A stretch of 64,000 bases of DNA from Methanomicrobiaceae archaeon (GTDB taxonomy: Archaea; Halobacteriota; Methanomicrobia; Methanomicrobiales; Methanomicrobiaceae): assembly GCA_016926855.1 (NCBI GenBank), contig JAFGNT010000017.1:1-64000 (forward strand), read 5' to 3'. Shown here piece after piece: positions 16,223 to 25,809 of the stretch (position 1 is its first letter; each line of letters opens with the position of its first letter). The position numbers were made by a program, and so were the translations under genes. Below the pieces are notes generated by a model that saw nothing but the letters and a program-made list of their open reading frames with translations, had not been told where the DNA came from and did not search any database.

Positions 16223-18103
16223 TCACCGGTGTGCCTTTTTCAGGGTGAAGCGGATAGCCGCTCCGGCACCCGGTTCCCCGGGTATCCGGTCATCTGCACG
16301 GATTGTCCCGCCGTACCGTCCAATCAGGGTACCTGTAATATAGAGGCCGAGTCCCTTACCCGCACCCGGCAGTGTTCCGGTTGTAAAACGGTTGAAGATC
16401 TCGGTTTTCATCGAGTCGGGAATACCCTTCCCCGTATCCTCGACCGAGACCAAAACAAACTCATCGTCCGCCTCTTCCACTGTGATACGGACCATACCGT
16501 TCTGGCCCGCGAATTTGCGCCCGTTATCGATGAGGTTGGAGATGACGACCGGGAGAAGTTTGTCAGCCATCACCCACACGGGATTTCCTGTATACTGTAT
16601 TGTTATATCGGGAAATGTGTCTATTTCCCGCTGGATGGCCGCATGCAGGTTCACCGGTTTCAGTATGGTTTCATGCTCTTCCAGTGCCCGCATCGTTGAC
16701 ACGTTCTCGATGATGTTGATGCCGTGGTGGATGCTGGTGATCATCTTGTTTGCATACGTGCGCAGTGACGGGTCGCCAAGTTCCCGCAGCATCTCGGCGT
16801 ACCCGAGCGATGCCGTATAGGCGTTATTGATGTCATGCGACATGATATCAAGGTACAGGTTCGCCGTGCCGTTGGACTCGTGCAGCTCTGTCGTCCGTGT
16901 GGTGACGAGTTCCTCGAGCCGTTCATTGTATTCCGTGATCCGCTCTTCCGAAGCCCTCAGTTTCGATATCGTCTCTTTCAGGGTGAGGATCATGGAATTT
17001 ATGCTCTTTTCGAGCCTGACAAACTCGCTGCCGCCCGTCACGCGTATATTGTAATCCAGATCACCCTCCGAAACCCGGTTGACGTCCTCGACGATCGTGC
17101 GGATTGGGCGTGTGATCCACACCGCCGCGCCGTATGCCAGCACAATGCAGAGCAGGATTGCAAACGCTGTGATGAGAATATGGCTCCGGATAAGCGTGTT
17201 AATCTTTTCATCGATCAGGCTGGAGTTGTAGTTTAGTTCGACGACAAGGCTCGGATCGGAAGGATACGCAGGGTCCCTGAGATCGACGAAGAGGTACCGT
17301 GTCCGCATGGCGTTCTGCGCATCGAAAATTTCGACTCCGGCCTTCTGGTGGAAAATTGCATCAATACATTCGCGTTTCTCCGGGCTGATTGTCTGCGTAT
17401 CGGTGCCGATCGTCTCCCCGATGAGGTCATAGATGGTGACGGATTCAAGCGTCGGATTCAACGCTTTAAGGTCGTCGACTGTCCTGAGGAACCGAAGGTT
17501 GTTCCTGTATGCGTTGAATTCTTCAGAAACGAGGCCGAGTTCGAGAAGATAGGCATGGTCGGGTGTCGGCATATAAGCGAACTTTCTCACCCTGCCGGTT
17601 TTCAGCTCTTTAACAACGCGATCGGAGACAAACTCGTCTCCGAGGCGAATCGCAGTAATCTGCTCGCAGAATTGAGGATAATTTCGAAAATCCAGCCCGA
17701 GATCGGGTTCGTACGTTGTATTCCTGATGACACAGTCGGCATCGATGACGTAGAGATCCATGACCCCCCCAAACCCGTTTTTCAGGCTTTTCAGATCCAT
17801 CATCGCGGGATTCCGCCCGGATCGTTCATATTCGGCGGTAAATCCCTCAAATGCCGTCCGCATGCGATCGTCGAGTGTCACATCAAAGATCTTCAGGCCG
17901 GTATCGACGAGCACCAGCGATCCTATGATCGAGGCCTCTGTGTTGTTTTCCATTCGCACATAGTTCCCCGTCATTTCCTCACGCACCTCGATAAAATCGA
18001 GATACGAGATACAGCATATGACCGGAACGATGACAAGAAGTGTAGCTATGACGAGATAAAGCGCGAAGGAAAGCCGGTGGTGGGGAGATGTGTCGGAATT
18101 CAT
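16223..18103 (-). CDS. Membrane sensor histidine kinase with extracellular sensor and HAMP domain
   Basis: Kinase of 626 residues: N-terminal membrane helix (about 12-32), a sensor domain of about 270 residues outside the membrane that looks like a double-Cache fold, a second membrane helix (about 305-327), a HAMP segment (ITRPIRTIVEDVNRVSEGDL), a coiled linker, a DHp helix with candidate His in DIMSHDINNAYTASLGY, and an HATPase domain (VISNLIDNGRKFAG, VEDTGKGIPDSM, GKGLGLYITG). It should detect an external small molecule. No partner receiver-domain gene occurs in the window. Confidence 0.87.
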   Translation of the reverse strand: MNSDTSPHHRLSFALYLVIATLLVIVPVICCISYLDFIEVREEMTGNYVRMENNTEASIIGSLVLVDTGLKIFDVTLDDRMRTAFEGFTAEYERSGRNPAMMDLKSLKNGFGGVMDLYVIDADCVIRNTTYEPDLGLDFRNYPQFCEQITAIRLGDEFVSDRVVKELKTGRVRKFAYMPTPDHAYLLELGLVSEEFNAYRNNLRFLRTVDDLKALNPTLESVTIYDLIGETIGTDTQTISPEKRECIDAIFHQKAGVEIFDAQNAMRTRYLFVDLRDPAYPSDPSLVVELNYNSSLIDEKINTLIRSHILITAFAILLCIVLAYGAAVWITRPIRTIVEDVNRVSEGDLDYNIRVTGGSEFVRLEKSINSMILTLKETISKLRASEERITEYNERLEELVTTRTTELHESNGTANLYLDIMSHDINNAYTASLGYAEMLRELGDPSLRTYANKMITSIHHGINIIENVSTMRALEEHETILKPVNLHAAIQREIDTFPDITIQYTGNPVWVMADKLLPVVISNLIDNGRKFAGQNGMVRITVEEADDEFVLVSVEDTGKGIPDSMKTEIFNRFTTGTLPGAGKGLGLYITGTLIGRYGGTIRADDRIPGEPGAGAAIRFTLKKAHR

Positions 18104-18190
18104 GGAACCTTGCTGGCAGGTGGAAGTGATCTAAAAGTGTATCTCGACACTGTGCCGTTTACCGTGAAAAAACCTTCTATTTACCTTACT

Positions 18191-18200
18191 GTATTTAAAG
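18191..18200 (-). promoter_or_regulatory. TATA-like promoter of the membrane histidine kinase
   Basis: On the minus strand CTTTAAATAC lies about 90 bases upstream of the kinase start at 18103, a good match to an archaeal TATA box with a leader of roughly 60 bases. Confidence 0.4.
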
Positions 18201-18231
18201 CGGGTCCTGCCTGATAAAAAAACCCCCGGAA

Positions 18232-18243
18232 TAATAAAAAAAA
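18232..18243 (-). terminator. Poly-T tract downstream of the thermosome gene
   Basis: Read on the minus strand this is a run of T residues (ATTTTTTTTATTAT) about 60 bases after the thermosome stop codon, a typical archaeal U-tract terminator. Confidence 0.5.
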
Positions 18244-18299
18244 TGTCCCGGGCGGATAGGTTTTATCCTCCCGTCCGGTTCGGATACTGGATTGTTGTA

Positions 18300-19976
18300 T
18301 TACATCATACCGGGCATTCCGCCCATGCCACCCATGCCGCCCATGCCGCCGCCCATGGCTGCCATCTCCTCGGGTGACGGTCCTCCTCCGCCACCCATCT
18401 TGGATGCGGCGATGACATCGTCAATACGGAGGATCATGACAGCTGCCTCCGCGGCGCTTGCGACAGCCTGCGTTTTGACACGCAGGGGTTCGATGACGCC
18501 CGCTTTGAGCATGTCCTCTGCCTTTCCGTCGAAGACGTTGAGGCCGTAGGTCTTTTTCTTGCCCTTATCCTTCTCATGTGCCGCACGGAGCTCCACAAGC
18601 ATGTCGATGGGATCGAGGCCTGCGTTCTCTGCAAGTGTCCGGGGGATGATTTCAAGAGCGCTTGCAAATGCTTCGATGGCGAGCTGGGCCCGTCCGCCGA
18701 CACTTGCTGCGTAGTCGCGAAGCCTGAGCGAGAGCTCGATCTCGGGTGCGCCGCCGCCTGCGACGAACTTTCCGTCCTCGACTGCAACCGAGACAACACG
18801 GATTGCATCCTCAAGAGCCCGGTCAAGCTCGTCGACAACGTGCTCGGTACCGCCGCGGATCATCAGGGTGACGGCCTTCGGGTTCTTGCAGCCGGTAACG
18901 AAGATCATCTCTTCGCCGGAGACCTTCTTCTCCTCGACCAGACCGGCGAAGCCGAGTTCACCGGTTTCGATTGCATCAATGCTGGAGATGAGGCCTGCGC
19001 CGGTTGCGCGGGCGAGTTTGGTCATGTCGGACTTCTTGACACGGCGGAGTGCAAGGACTCCTGCCTTTGCGAGGTAGTGCTGCGCGATGTCGTCGATACC
19101 TTTCTGGCACATAAGGACGTTTGCGCCGCTTGCGATGATCTTGTCAACGATGTTCTTGATCATACGCTCTTCCTCGTCGAGGAACATCTGGAGCTGGTCG
19201 GGGCTCGTGATGCTGATCTCGGCATCGACTTCTGTCTTCTTGAACTCAACAGCTGCGTTTAAGAGCAGAATTTTTGCCTTCTTGACCGTTTTCGGCATGC
19301 CGGGGTGGACACGCTCTTTGTCGATCACGACGCCCTCGATGATCTCGGAGTCGTCGGTTGAGCCGCCGACCTTCTTCTCGACTTTCACAAAGTCGGTGTC
19401 GACGGTCCCGTCTTCGTCGGCAATCATTGTGATGGCTTTCACAACGAGGTCGCAGAGTTTATCTTTTGCCGCCTCGGCACCCTTGCCGGTCATTGCGGTG
19501 TCGGCGATCTTCTTGAGCATCTTCATGTCGTTTGGCTTGACGGTAATGGCGATCTCCCTGAGAATCTCCATTGCCTTGTCGGCGGCCATGCGATATCCGT
19601 GCGTGATGACGGTGGGGTGCACATCCTGCTCGAGGAGGTCCTCCGCCTTCTTCAGCAGTTCGCCTGCCACGACAACTGCCGTGGTGGTGCCGTCGCCGAC
19701 TTCGTCGTCCTGCGTCTTTGCGACTTCAACCATCATCTTTGCAGCGGGGTGCTCGATGTCCATCTCTTTTAAGATGGTTACGCCGTCGTTCGTAATGACG
19801 ACATCACCGATAGTGTCGACGAGCATTTTGTCCATGCCCTTCGGCCCGAGCGTTGTCCTTACAGCACTTGCCACCGCTTTTGCAGCGGCAATATTGCCTG
19901 CCTGTGCATCGCGTCCACGCGTGCGCTGGCTTCCTTCTTTAAGGATAATTATAGGTTGTCCTCCAAGTGTTGACAT
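18300..19976 (-). CDS. thsA: Thermosome (group II chaperonin) subunit
   Basis: Group II chaperonin subunit of 558 residues that folds proteins in an ATP-driven, eight-membered double ring. The equatorial ATP site motifs [11 protein letters not shown] and [12 protein letters not shown], the apical domain, and [17 protein letters not shown] are clear. The C-terminus is the flexible Gly-Met tail ([16 protein letters not shown]) that projects into the folding chamber. ATG 19976 is preceded by GGTGATAGC. The letter in the symbol is arbitrary since other subunits may exist elsewhere. Confidence 0.95.
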   Translation of the reverse strand: MSTLGGQPIIILKEGSQRTRGRDAQAGNIAAAKAVASAVRTTLGPKGMDKMLVDTIGDVVITNDGVTILKEMDIEHPAAKMMVEVAKTQDDEVGDGTTTAVVVAGELLKKAEDLLEQDVHPTVITHGYRMAADKAMEILREIAITVKPNDMKMLKKIADTAMTGKGAEAAKDKLCDLVVKAITMIADEDGTVDTDFVKVEKKVGGSTDDSEIIEGVVIDKERVHPGMPKTVKKAKILLLNAAVEFKKTEVDAEISITSPDQLQMFLDEEERMIKNIVDKIIASGANVLMCQKGIDDIAQHYLAKAGVLALRRVKKSDMTKLARATGAGLISSIDAIETGELGFAGLVEEKKVSGEEMIFVTGCKNPKAVTLMIRGGTEHVVDELDRALEDAIRVVSVAVEDGKFVAGGGAPEIELSLRLRDYAASVGGRAQLAIEAFASALEIIPRTLAENAGLDPIDMLVELRAAHEKDKGKKKTYGLNVFDGKAEDMLKAGVIEPLRVKTQAVASAAEAAVMILRIDDVIAASKMGGGGGPSPEEMAAMGGGMGGMGGMGGMPGMM

Positions 19977-20015
19977 CTGCTATCACCATTTAGCGGTAAA
20001 AATGTAGGTTAGTGG

Positions 20016-20027
20016 TTCTATATAATG
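20016..20027 (-). promoter_or_regulatory. TATA box of the thermosome gene
   Basis: Minus-strand CATTATATAGAA lies about 45 bases before the thermosome ATG and would give a leader of about 20 bases holding the GGTGATAGC ribosome site. Confidence 0.55.
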
Positions 20028-20031
20028 GTTA

Positions 20032-20943
20032 TTACTTGTCGATCAGTTCGATAAGTTCTGATCCGTTCTCAAGGGAATGCAACTGGTTCTCTCCGATAAT
20101 AAGTGTTTTTCCCACCTTTTTCTTCTTGTTATAGTCGGTTATGATGCACATTGCGCGCGTATTTGCGATTTCGGAGATATTGCCGATCAGGGCGGCGCGC
20201 CGGACAATTTTCTGTGCAGGGCCGTACCCGGTGAGAATCAGCTCTTCGTGGAACTCCGCGAGCGCCTGAAATGGTGCACGCTGCATGGCGTGGAGCCGGA
20301 TTCCCATCCGTTCCAGGTCAGAGGGCACGCTTCCGCTCGGTGCGGGGGTCCGGTGCCCGACAGGGGACTCGTACGAGAGGAGATCGATCGCCTCGACAAC
20401 TGCCGTATCAAATATTTCTTCGATTCTGACCGCTATATCGAGGGTCGTGCCCATGCCGCTCTCGTACTTGCTGATTGTTCTCCGTGAAACGCCGAGTACA
20501 TGGGCAAGATCGCCGAGCGACATCTGCTGCTGCTCCCGTAGTTCCCGCAGCAATTCACCGTTGATATTGACATACAGGCCGCCCGGCGATGCATAGACGA
20601 GCGGCGGGACACGGTCCACAAGGTAGTCGTACAGCGTGGAGACATTAACCGCGACGATCCCGTACCGCAGGTATATGGCACCGCGCTCAAGCTCCGTGTC
20701 CCGCGCCCGCTCCCCGACAATCAGGGGGGTGCCCTTCAGGCACCGTGCGATGAGGGCAAGGTCGTGCGCCACCTCTTCGGTGACACTGTCGATATGGGCA
20801 ACCACCTTGATAACGAGGGGCTTTTTATCCTGACGTGCGATCAGATCGAAACTGCGCGGACGCATATCACAGCGCTCTGATATCTGATACTCTCCCATGA
20901 TCAGTACACTGATGACCATCTGGAGCAGTTTCTGTTGTGACAT
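20032..20943 (-). CDS. Archaeal HTH (XRE-like) transcriptional regulator
   Basis: Protein of 303 residues with an N-terminal restriction-nuclease-like alpha/beta domain (FDLIARQDKKPLVIKVVAHID) without evident catalytic activity, a Cro/C1-type helix-turn-helix in the middle (MSLGDLAHVLGVSRRTISKYESG, about residues 130-155), and a C-terminal domain of about 110 residues. This is a widespread archaeal regulator family whose members are annotated as putative HTH-type regulators. It lies directly upstream of the thermosome gene on the same strand and is divergent from tiaS, so either could be a target. Confidence 0.8.
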   Translation of the reverse strand: MSQQKLLQMVISVLIMGEYQISERCDMRPRSFDLIARQDKKPLVIKVVAHIDSVTEEVAHDLALIARCLKGTPLIVGERARDTELERGAIYLRYGIVAVNVSTLYDYLVDRVPPLVYASPGGLYVNINGELLRELREQQQMSLGDLAHVLGVSRRTISKYESGMGTTLDIAVRIEEIFDTAVVEAIDLLSYESPVGHRTPAPSGSVPSDLERMGIRLHAMQRAPFQALAEFHEELILTGYGPAQKIVRRAALIGNISEIANTRAMCIITDYNKKKKVGKTLIIGENQLHSLENGSELIELIDK

Positions 20944-20973
20944 CGGCCGTACGAATCGATATAGAATGAGAAC

Positions 20974-20982
20974 ATTATAAAA
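20974..20982 (+). promoter_or_regulatory. TATA box close to tiaS start
   Basis: ATTATAAAA lies only about 10-18 bases before the tiaS ATG. With transcription starting about 25 bases downstream, the tiaS message would be leaderless or start just inside the annotated ATG. Confidence 0.4.
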
Positions 20983-20991
20983 CTCTGTGTT

Positions 20992-22215
20992 ATGCTCATC
21001 GGCATCGACGACACTGATTCTCCCGCCGGAATGTGCACCACGTATATCGGAGCGCTCCTCGTAAAGTGCCTCGGGGAAGCAGGCTGCACCGTCCGCGAAG
21101 CCCGCCTGATTCGCCTGAATCCGAATGTCCCTTATAAAACGCGGGGAAACGCCGCAGTGTGCATTGTAGCCGACGGTGATGCGGAGTATGCTTTTCAGGC
21201 GGCCTGCGACCTCGTGGATGCGTATGCGGATCTTGCCTGTGATACAACAAACCCGGGAGTCGTCGTCGTGTCAAAACCCCCGGATTCCGCGTTTTATTAC
21301 CGTGCGCTCCGTGACTTCTGCGAGATTGATGAGGCCGTCCGGCTCTGTAAGGCCGCGGGTGCACGGTTTCGCGGCTGGAAAAACGGGCGCGGCCTGATAG
21401 GTGCGTTTGCAGCGGTTGCCAGTGATCTCCCCGATACAACCTCAGAATACCTTGCCTATCGCAGTGCGGAATGCACCGGCGTACGTGACGTCGACCCGGC
21501 GAGTATCTTTGCCGCCGAGGAGGCCACGTACCCTCATACATGGGACTCGGTGGACCGGGAAAATGGTGTTGTCGTCTGTGTTCCCCATACGCCCGACCCG
21601 GTGCTCTTCGGCATCCGGGGCGAAAGCCCCGCATGGGTGACCGTGGCGGCAGGGATGATCAGGTCCGAACCTCCGGTACTCACACAGGTCTACCGGACGA
21701 ACCAGGGCACCGATGCGCATATCGTTCCCGGCCGGGCTGGCGCCCTCGCCGAGGGATGCTCATACCGGCTGCAGGGGACCGTGGCTGCCCTTCCCGTCAC
21801 CCGGAGGGGAGGGCACATCTCGCTGATTCTCGAAGATGCCGGTGTGCGGGTGCGGTGCATGGCCTATGAACCGACAAAGGGATTTCGCGACCTGATCCGG
21901 TCCCTCATTCCCGGGGACCGGATTTTAGTTCAGGGTTCATGGAAAGGGGGCAGTATCAATCTCGAAAAGGTGCGCATCGATGCTATTGCCCCGGAGACGG
22001 TAACCCGGCCGCCACTCTGCCCGGCTGGCCACGGGCGAATGACCAGTGCGGGTGCCGGCAAAGGGTACAAGTGCCGCCGGTGCAGTCTCCGCTCCCCGTA
22101 TCCCGACGTGACGGACCTGCCGCGGAAGCTCGTACCCGGATGGTACGAAGTCCCGCCCATTGCCCGGCGCCATCTTGCAATGCCTCTCGTCCGGAAGAGG
22201 CTCTTCTCAAATTAA
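20992..22215 (+). CDS. tiaS: tRNA(Ile2) 2-agmatinylcytidine synthetase TiaS
   Basis: TiaS of 407 residues attaches agmatine to C34 of the tRNA-Ile with CAU anticodon, so that it reads AUA; this modification is archaeal. The N-terminus GIDDTDSPAGMCTTYIG is the family signature, followed by the kinase-like domain, an OB-fold domain (about 255-325) and a C-terminal zinc ribbon (CPAGHGRM and CRRCSLRS). Length agrees with the family. It is divergent from the HTH regulator with a 48-base gap. Confidence 0.93.
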   Translation: MLIGIDDTDSPAGMCTTYIGALLVKCLGEAGCTVREARLIRLNPNVPYKTRGNAAVCIVADGDAEYAFQAACDLVDAYADLACDTTNPGVVVVSKPPDSAFYYRALRDFCEIDEAVRLCKAAGARFRGWKNGRGLIGAFAAVASDLPDTTSEYLAYRSAECTGVRDVDPASIFAAEEATYPHTWDSVDRENGVVVCVPHTPDPVLFGIRGESPAWVTVAAGMIRSEPPVLTQVYRTNQGTDAHIVPGRAGALAEGCSYRLQGTVAALPVTRRGGHISLILEDAGVRVRCMAYEPTKGFRDLIRSLIPGDRILVQGSWKGGSINLEKVRIDAIAPETVTRPPLCPAGHGRMTSAGAGKGYKCRRCSLRSPYPDVTDLPRKLVPGWYEVPPIARRHLAMPLVRKRLFSN

Positions 22216-22243
22216 TGCTATTTTATTTACAAAGGAAGTTTTT

Positions 22244-22254
22244 TAATATATTAT
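22244..22254 (+). promoter_or_regulatory. TATA box of the small ORF at 22279
   Basis: TAATATATTAT lies about 30 bases before the ATG at 22279, and a GGTGGTCC ribosome site lies between them. This supports the 77-residue gene as real. Confidence 0.45.
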
Positions 22255-22278
22255 GGTATACTTAGTGATGGTGGTCCG

Positions 22279-22512
22279 ATGTTTTCATTCACCGACGAAA
22301 ACGTGTACGCTCTGTACATGACTGTACGATGTGATGCGGAACCGATGATTAACGATACCCAGCGGGAAGCTGTCCACCTGCTTGGCACTCTGGCGCACGA
22401 AGGGAATGCGGATGCCCTTGCCGCCTTACATAACCTCGCACGCACCCCGAACCTGCATCCCCTGCTTGCGGAGATGGTACGGGAAAGACTGGTAGTTCCT
22501 CAACCGGTTTAA
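22279..22512 (+). CDS. Small helical protein, function unknown
   Basis: Acidic-helical protein of 77 residues with no signal peptide or cysteine motif. The C-terminal 50 residues (REAVHLLGTLAHEGNADALAALHNLA) resemble a HEAT-like helical pair. A TATA box and a ribosome site precede it. I do not recognise a family. It stands alone between tiaS and the deoxyhypusine synthase gene. Confidence 0.55.
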   Translation: MFSFTDENVYALYMTVRCDAEPMINDTQREAVHLLGTLAHEGNADALAALHNLARTPNLHPLLAEMVRERLVVPQPV

Positions 22513-22868
22513 CAAAAAAGGATCACCACCAAAATCTCCCCTGCCAGAACCGGCGGGGTATAAAAAACCGTCTGATGGAATCACTATTTCGGATGGCGGG
22601 ACGGACCGGAAAACCACCCTCAGATCCATTTCCGGCAGCCATCACCACGGTAGGAATGATTCCCTGTCGGGGGAATTCCTCCCGCCCCGTCATCCGTTCT
22701 CTCTTTACCTGATATCCATTCCCTCTCTTTTCCTGCGGTAAACATGCCGGTACCCGGCTTTTCGTACACCGTTTCCACGAGAGGCGGCCCCTTGCCACCG
22801 TGGTGTTAATCGCGGATGAGATGCAATTCTTGTGCAGGGAAATAGGCAGATCCGGAGAGTGTGATATC
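22513..22868. other. Non-coding stretch before deoxyhypusine synthase
   Basis: No convincing gene in either strand. An open frame on the minus strand here has a poor start and no family likeness. The stretch holds an A-rich tract just after the 77-residue gene and the GTGATATC ribosome site of the next gene. No stem-loop or tRNA was recognised. Confidence 0.4.
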
Positions 22869-23798
22869 ATGGAATGCGGGGATGCGGTGGTGCAGGCGAA
22901 AATCAGACCCGGGATGACAGTCGGGGAGCTTGTTGAAGAGATGGGTAAATCGGGCGCGTACAACGCGGGTTCCCTCTGGCACGCGGCGAATATCTACGAG
23001 GAGATGCTCCGCGATTCCGAAGCGGTTAAATTCGTCGGGCTTGCGGGGGCAATGGTCCCGGCCGGTATGGGGGGGATCATCTCCGATCTCATCGACCTCG
23101 GGCACGTGGACGTGCTGGTCTCGACCGGGGCGAACCTGACCCATGATATCATCGAGGCGATCGGGTGTTCACACTACCACGGTACTGCGCAGTGCGACGA
23201 TGTGATGCTTCATGACGAAGAGATCAACAGGATTTACGATGTCTATCTCCCGAACGAAGCCTTTGTGAGATTTGAAGAATTTATGCAGGGCATCTTTTCG
23301 GAGTTACCCGGCGGCAGTACGCTCTCCATCGCCGATCTCCTGCACACTATCGGCACGCGTTTGCCCGGGGGCATCCTCGCGAAGGCTGCGGCACATGACG
23401 TGCCAGTCTACTGCCCTGCCATCCAGGACTCGATGATCGGGCTCCAGTACTGGCTTTTCGATCAGACGCATTCGGTGACGATCGATGCATTTCGTGATAT
23501 GCACGGCCTTATGGACCGGTGCTTCTCCGCGACGCGTGCGGGTGCGCTTCTCATCGGGGGCGGGGTTCCGAAGAATTACATCTTCCAGAGCATGCTCATG
23601 ACACCGGGAGGATTTGATTATGCGGTGCAGCTCACCGGCGATCGCCCCGACTTAGGCGGACTGTCGGGTGCGACTCTCGAAGAAGCGAAATCATGGGGCA
23701 AGATCACCGGCGAAGCACGTGCGATGACCGTATACGGCGATGCAACGATCACTCTCCCCCTGCTCGTGGCCGCCGTGCTTGAGAGGATGGGAAAATGA
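22869..23798 (+). CDS. dys: Deoxyhypusine synthase
   Basis: Enzyme of 309 residues that transfers the aminobutyl group of spermidine (or agmatine derivatives in archaea) to a lysine of aIF5A. Visible features: [19 protein letters not shown], the NAD-binding [13 protein letters not shown] and [10 protein letters not shown], and the active-site Lys at about residue 235 in [10 protein letters not shown]. The ATG at 22869 follows GTGATATC; the upstream in-frame extension has no family likeness. It overlaps pyrF by 4 bases. Confidence 0.93.
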   Translation: MECGDAVVQAKIRPGMTVGELVEEMGKSGAYNAGSLWHAANIYEEMLRDSEAVKFVGLAGAMVPAGMGGIISDLIDLGHVDVLVSTGANLTHDIIEAIGCSHYHGTAQCDDVMLHDEEINRIYDVYLPNEAFVRFEEFMQGIFSELPGGSTLSIADLLHTIGTRLPGGILAKAAAHDVPVYCPAIQDSMIGLQYWLFDQTHSVTIDAFRDMHGLMDRCFSATRAGALLIGGGVPKNYIFQSMLMTPGGFDYAVQLTGDRPDLGGLSGATLEEAKSWGKITGEARAMTVYGDATITLPLLVAAVLERMGK

Positions 23799-24430
23799 CC
23801 GACCTGATCCTTGCGCTGGATGTGCCGGCCCGCGAGGAGGCGCTGGCGATTGCAGAGGCATGCGCTCCTTTTGTCGACCGGATAAAGCTCGGGTACCCCC
23901 TCATTCTCGCCGCCGGTCTCGGCATCGCCGGCGAAATCGCCGAACTCGGGTGCCCCCCCATCGCGGACTTCAAGGTCGCGGACATCCCGAATACAAACCG
24001 GCTGATCGCCGAACAGGTATTCGATGCTGGATTTTCGGCGATTATAACCCACGCATTTACCGGATCTGACTCGGTATCGGCGTGCGTGGAGGTCGCCCAT
24101 AAAAACAGGGGCGAATGCTATGTCGTTGCCGAGATGAGCCACCCGGGCGCTGTCGAATTCTTTCATGGCGGCGTAGCGGAGCGCCTTGCAGAGACGGCTG
24201 TCGGGTGCGGTGCCGACGGCATCATCGCTCCTGCGACCCGTCCCGAGCGGATTCGAGCGCTCCGAAAGGTGATCGGAGAGAGAAAAATCCTGTCTCCCGG
24301 CGTGGGGGCACAGGGGGGCCGGATGGATGAGGTGCGGGCACTGGTGGACGGCGTGATCGTGGGGAGGTCGATCTACGAGGCCCCGGATCCCGCCGCTGCA
24401 GCCCGGGCCTTTGGCGCGCTCCGCCGATGA
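23795..24430 (+). CDS. pyrF: Orotidine 5-prime-phosphate decarboxylase
   Basis: OMP decarboxylase of 211 residues, last step of UMP synthesis. The catalytic array is [11 protein letters not shown] (Lys and Asp, about 62-72), with LALDVP at the N-terminus and [11 protein letters not shown] and [13 protein letters not shown] binding the phosphate near the end. It is coupled to dys through a 4-base overlap; this pairing has no obvious functional reason. Confidence 0.94.
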   Translation: MTDLILALDVPAREEALAIAEACAPFVDRIKLGYPLILAAGLGIAGEIAELGCPPIADFKVADIPNTNRLIAEQVFDAGFSAIITHAFTGSDSVSACVEVAHKNRGECYVVAEMSHPGAVEFFHGGVAERLAETAVGCGADGIIAPATRPERIRALRKVIGERKILSPGVGAQGGRMDEVRALVDGVIVGRSIYEAPDPAAAARAFGALRR

Positions 24431-24551
24431 TGAAGAACTCCGTGCTGAGAGGCCTCTTCAGGGGCCGGTGACGAACCCTATGAGTCGACTGAGGCGGACA
24501 TTTCGCGATACTGCCGCGGAATAAACACATAAATACTACGGAATTAAGGTT

Positions 24552-24920
24552 ATGAGCATGAACTGGACTCCGGAACAGCGGAAAATGGCCGAACACTATG
24601 GTTCTCTCGACGAGATCCCGGTGGCAGAACGGCGATACAAGTGCCATACCTGTCACCATGTCGTGGACGAGTCCCCCTGCCCCTGCTGCGGGGAGACGCA
24701 TCTTGAGGTGATGTGCCCCCTCGACCACTGCCACTGCTCCCATCATATCATCGAGCGGATTGATTACTGCCCTCTCTGCGGACAGGCGATCTGCCCCGAG
24801 TGCGGCAGTCATGACGTCACCCAGGTCTCCCGTGTGACAGGCTACCTTGCGGATGTGGGTGGCTGGAATGCGGGAAAACAGCAGGAACTCAAAGACCGGG
24901 TCCATTATTCCGTTTCATGA
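24552..24920 (+). CDS. Stand-alone C-terminal glycyl-radical and zinc segment of anaerobic ribonucleotide reductase (NrdD-like)
   Basis: Protein of 122 residues that matches only the C-terminus of class III ribonucleotide reductase. It ends with the glycyl-radical signature RVTGYLADVGGWNAGKQQEL followed by KDR, and before it carries zinc cysteines (CHTCHH, CPCC, CPLCGQAICPECG). The large catalytic barrel of NrdD is absent, and no activase (NrdG) is adjacent. It could complement a damaged or naturally tailless NrdD in trans, as YfiD/GrcA does for pyruvate formate-lyase, or have become a zinc protein of another role. An in-frame ATG 6 bases downstream is an alternative start. It overlaps the CbiZ gene by 4 bases. 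Confidence 0.75.
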   Translation: MSMNWTPEQRKMAEHYGSLDEIPVAERRYKCHTCHHVVDESPCPCCGETHLEVMCPLDHCHCSHHIIERIDYCPLCGQAICPECGSHDVTQVSRVTGYLADVGGWNAGKQQELKDRVHYSVS

Positions 24921-25795
24921 GGTATTATATCAAGGATTCAACTCTTTTTCTCCGCGGTTCGTTTACTGCCGTGAGCACCGGTGCGGGCGGAGGGCTTGCA
25001 CGGGTTTTGACGATTATGAATCATTCCGTATCCGCTGATTTCTCTGAGGACGTTCCGGAGCGGTACCTGGGGCGGCTTGTTGCCGGGGAAGGCCTGCCGC
25101 CCTCTTTTTTCGGTCTTCTGACCGCAGTTTCCATGAATGCTCTCTGCATCCTGCAGTACGATTTTCTTACGGTCTTTGTGACGGCAGGTTTCAGTCCCGG
25201 GCACACGGGCGCCGCGGGAACAATTAATATCATTGTTCATAGTGCCGAAGGTTTTTCTGGCGCGGCACTGCTGGGCGCCGTCATTACCGTTACCGAGGCA
25301 AAGGCAGCAGCGCTTGCCTCGATGGGGCGTGCCTGCACCGGAACGCCGACAGATGCGGTCGTGGTCGCCTGCGATGCCTCATCCACCCCGCGCCACCGGT
25401 ATGCAGGCCCCCTCACCCCCGCGGGCAGCCGTTTGTATGAGACGATTTCTTTCGGTGTTTCCGAGGCCCTGAAGCGCCACGAGGGGCTGGTCCGGCGAAA
25501 CGCACCCTCATTTTATATCTTCAGCCGGTTCGGCGGGGAGCACTGGGTGGAGTGGGAACGTGATAATTGCCCCTGGTACCCATGCCACCATCCGGGGCAG
25601 TCCTGCGAGTTCTGCTACTGCCCCCTCTATCCCTGCGGGGACTCCGCTCTCGGAAAAGAGGTCCGCAGTTCGTCGGGCGGCACGGTATGGAGCTGCGAAG
25701 ACTGCACGCTGCTGCACGATCCCGGCATCGCCGCTTACCTGCGGCACAATCCCGAGGCGTCGCTCGCAGAGCTAAAGCACAGAAGAAAAAAGTAA
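24917..25795 (+). CDS. cbiZ: Adenosylcobinamide amidohydrolase CbiZ fused to a cysteine-rich domain
   Basis: Protein of 292 residues. Residues about 1-200 are CbiZ (STGAGGGLARVLTIMNHSV, FVTAGFSPGHTGAAGTINI, TDAVVVACD), which removes the aminopropanol side chain of adenosylcobinamide so that archaea can salvage cobinamide through cobyric acid. Residues about 210-280 are a separate Cys-rich small domain (CPWYPCH, CEFCYCPLYPC, CEDCTLLHDP) of the PF04071 type, likely binding metal. The fusion links B12 salvage to a small metal domain of unknown role. It is coupled to the NrdD-tail gene. Confidence 0.87.
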   Translation: MRYYIKDSTLFLRGSFTAVSTGAGGGLARVLTIMNHSVSADFSEDVPERYLGRLVAGEGLPPSFFGLLTAVSMNALCILQYDFLTVFVTAGFSPGHTGAAGTINIIVHSAEGFSGAALLGAVITVTEAKAAALASMGRACTGTPTDAVVVACDASSTPRHRYAGPLTPAGSRLYETISFGVSEALKRHEGLVRRNAPSFYIFSRFGGEHWVEWERDNCPWYPCHHPGQSCEFCYCPLYPCGDSALGKEVRSSSGGTVWSCEDCTLLHDPGIAAYLRHNPEASLAELKHRRKK

Positions 25796-25809
25796 CGTGA
25801 CTGGTGGTA

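Noticed and set aside
24452-24475. GGCC-containing hairpin after pyrF considered as a terminator
   Set aside because: No T tract follows and the stem is short.
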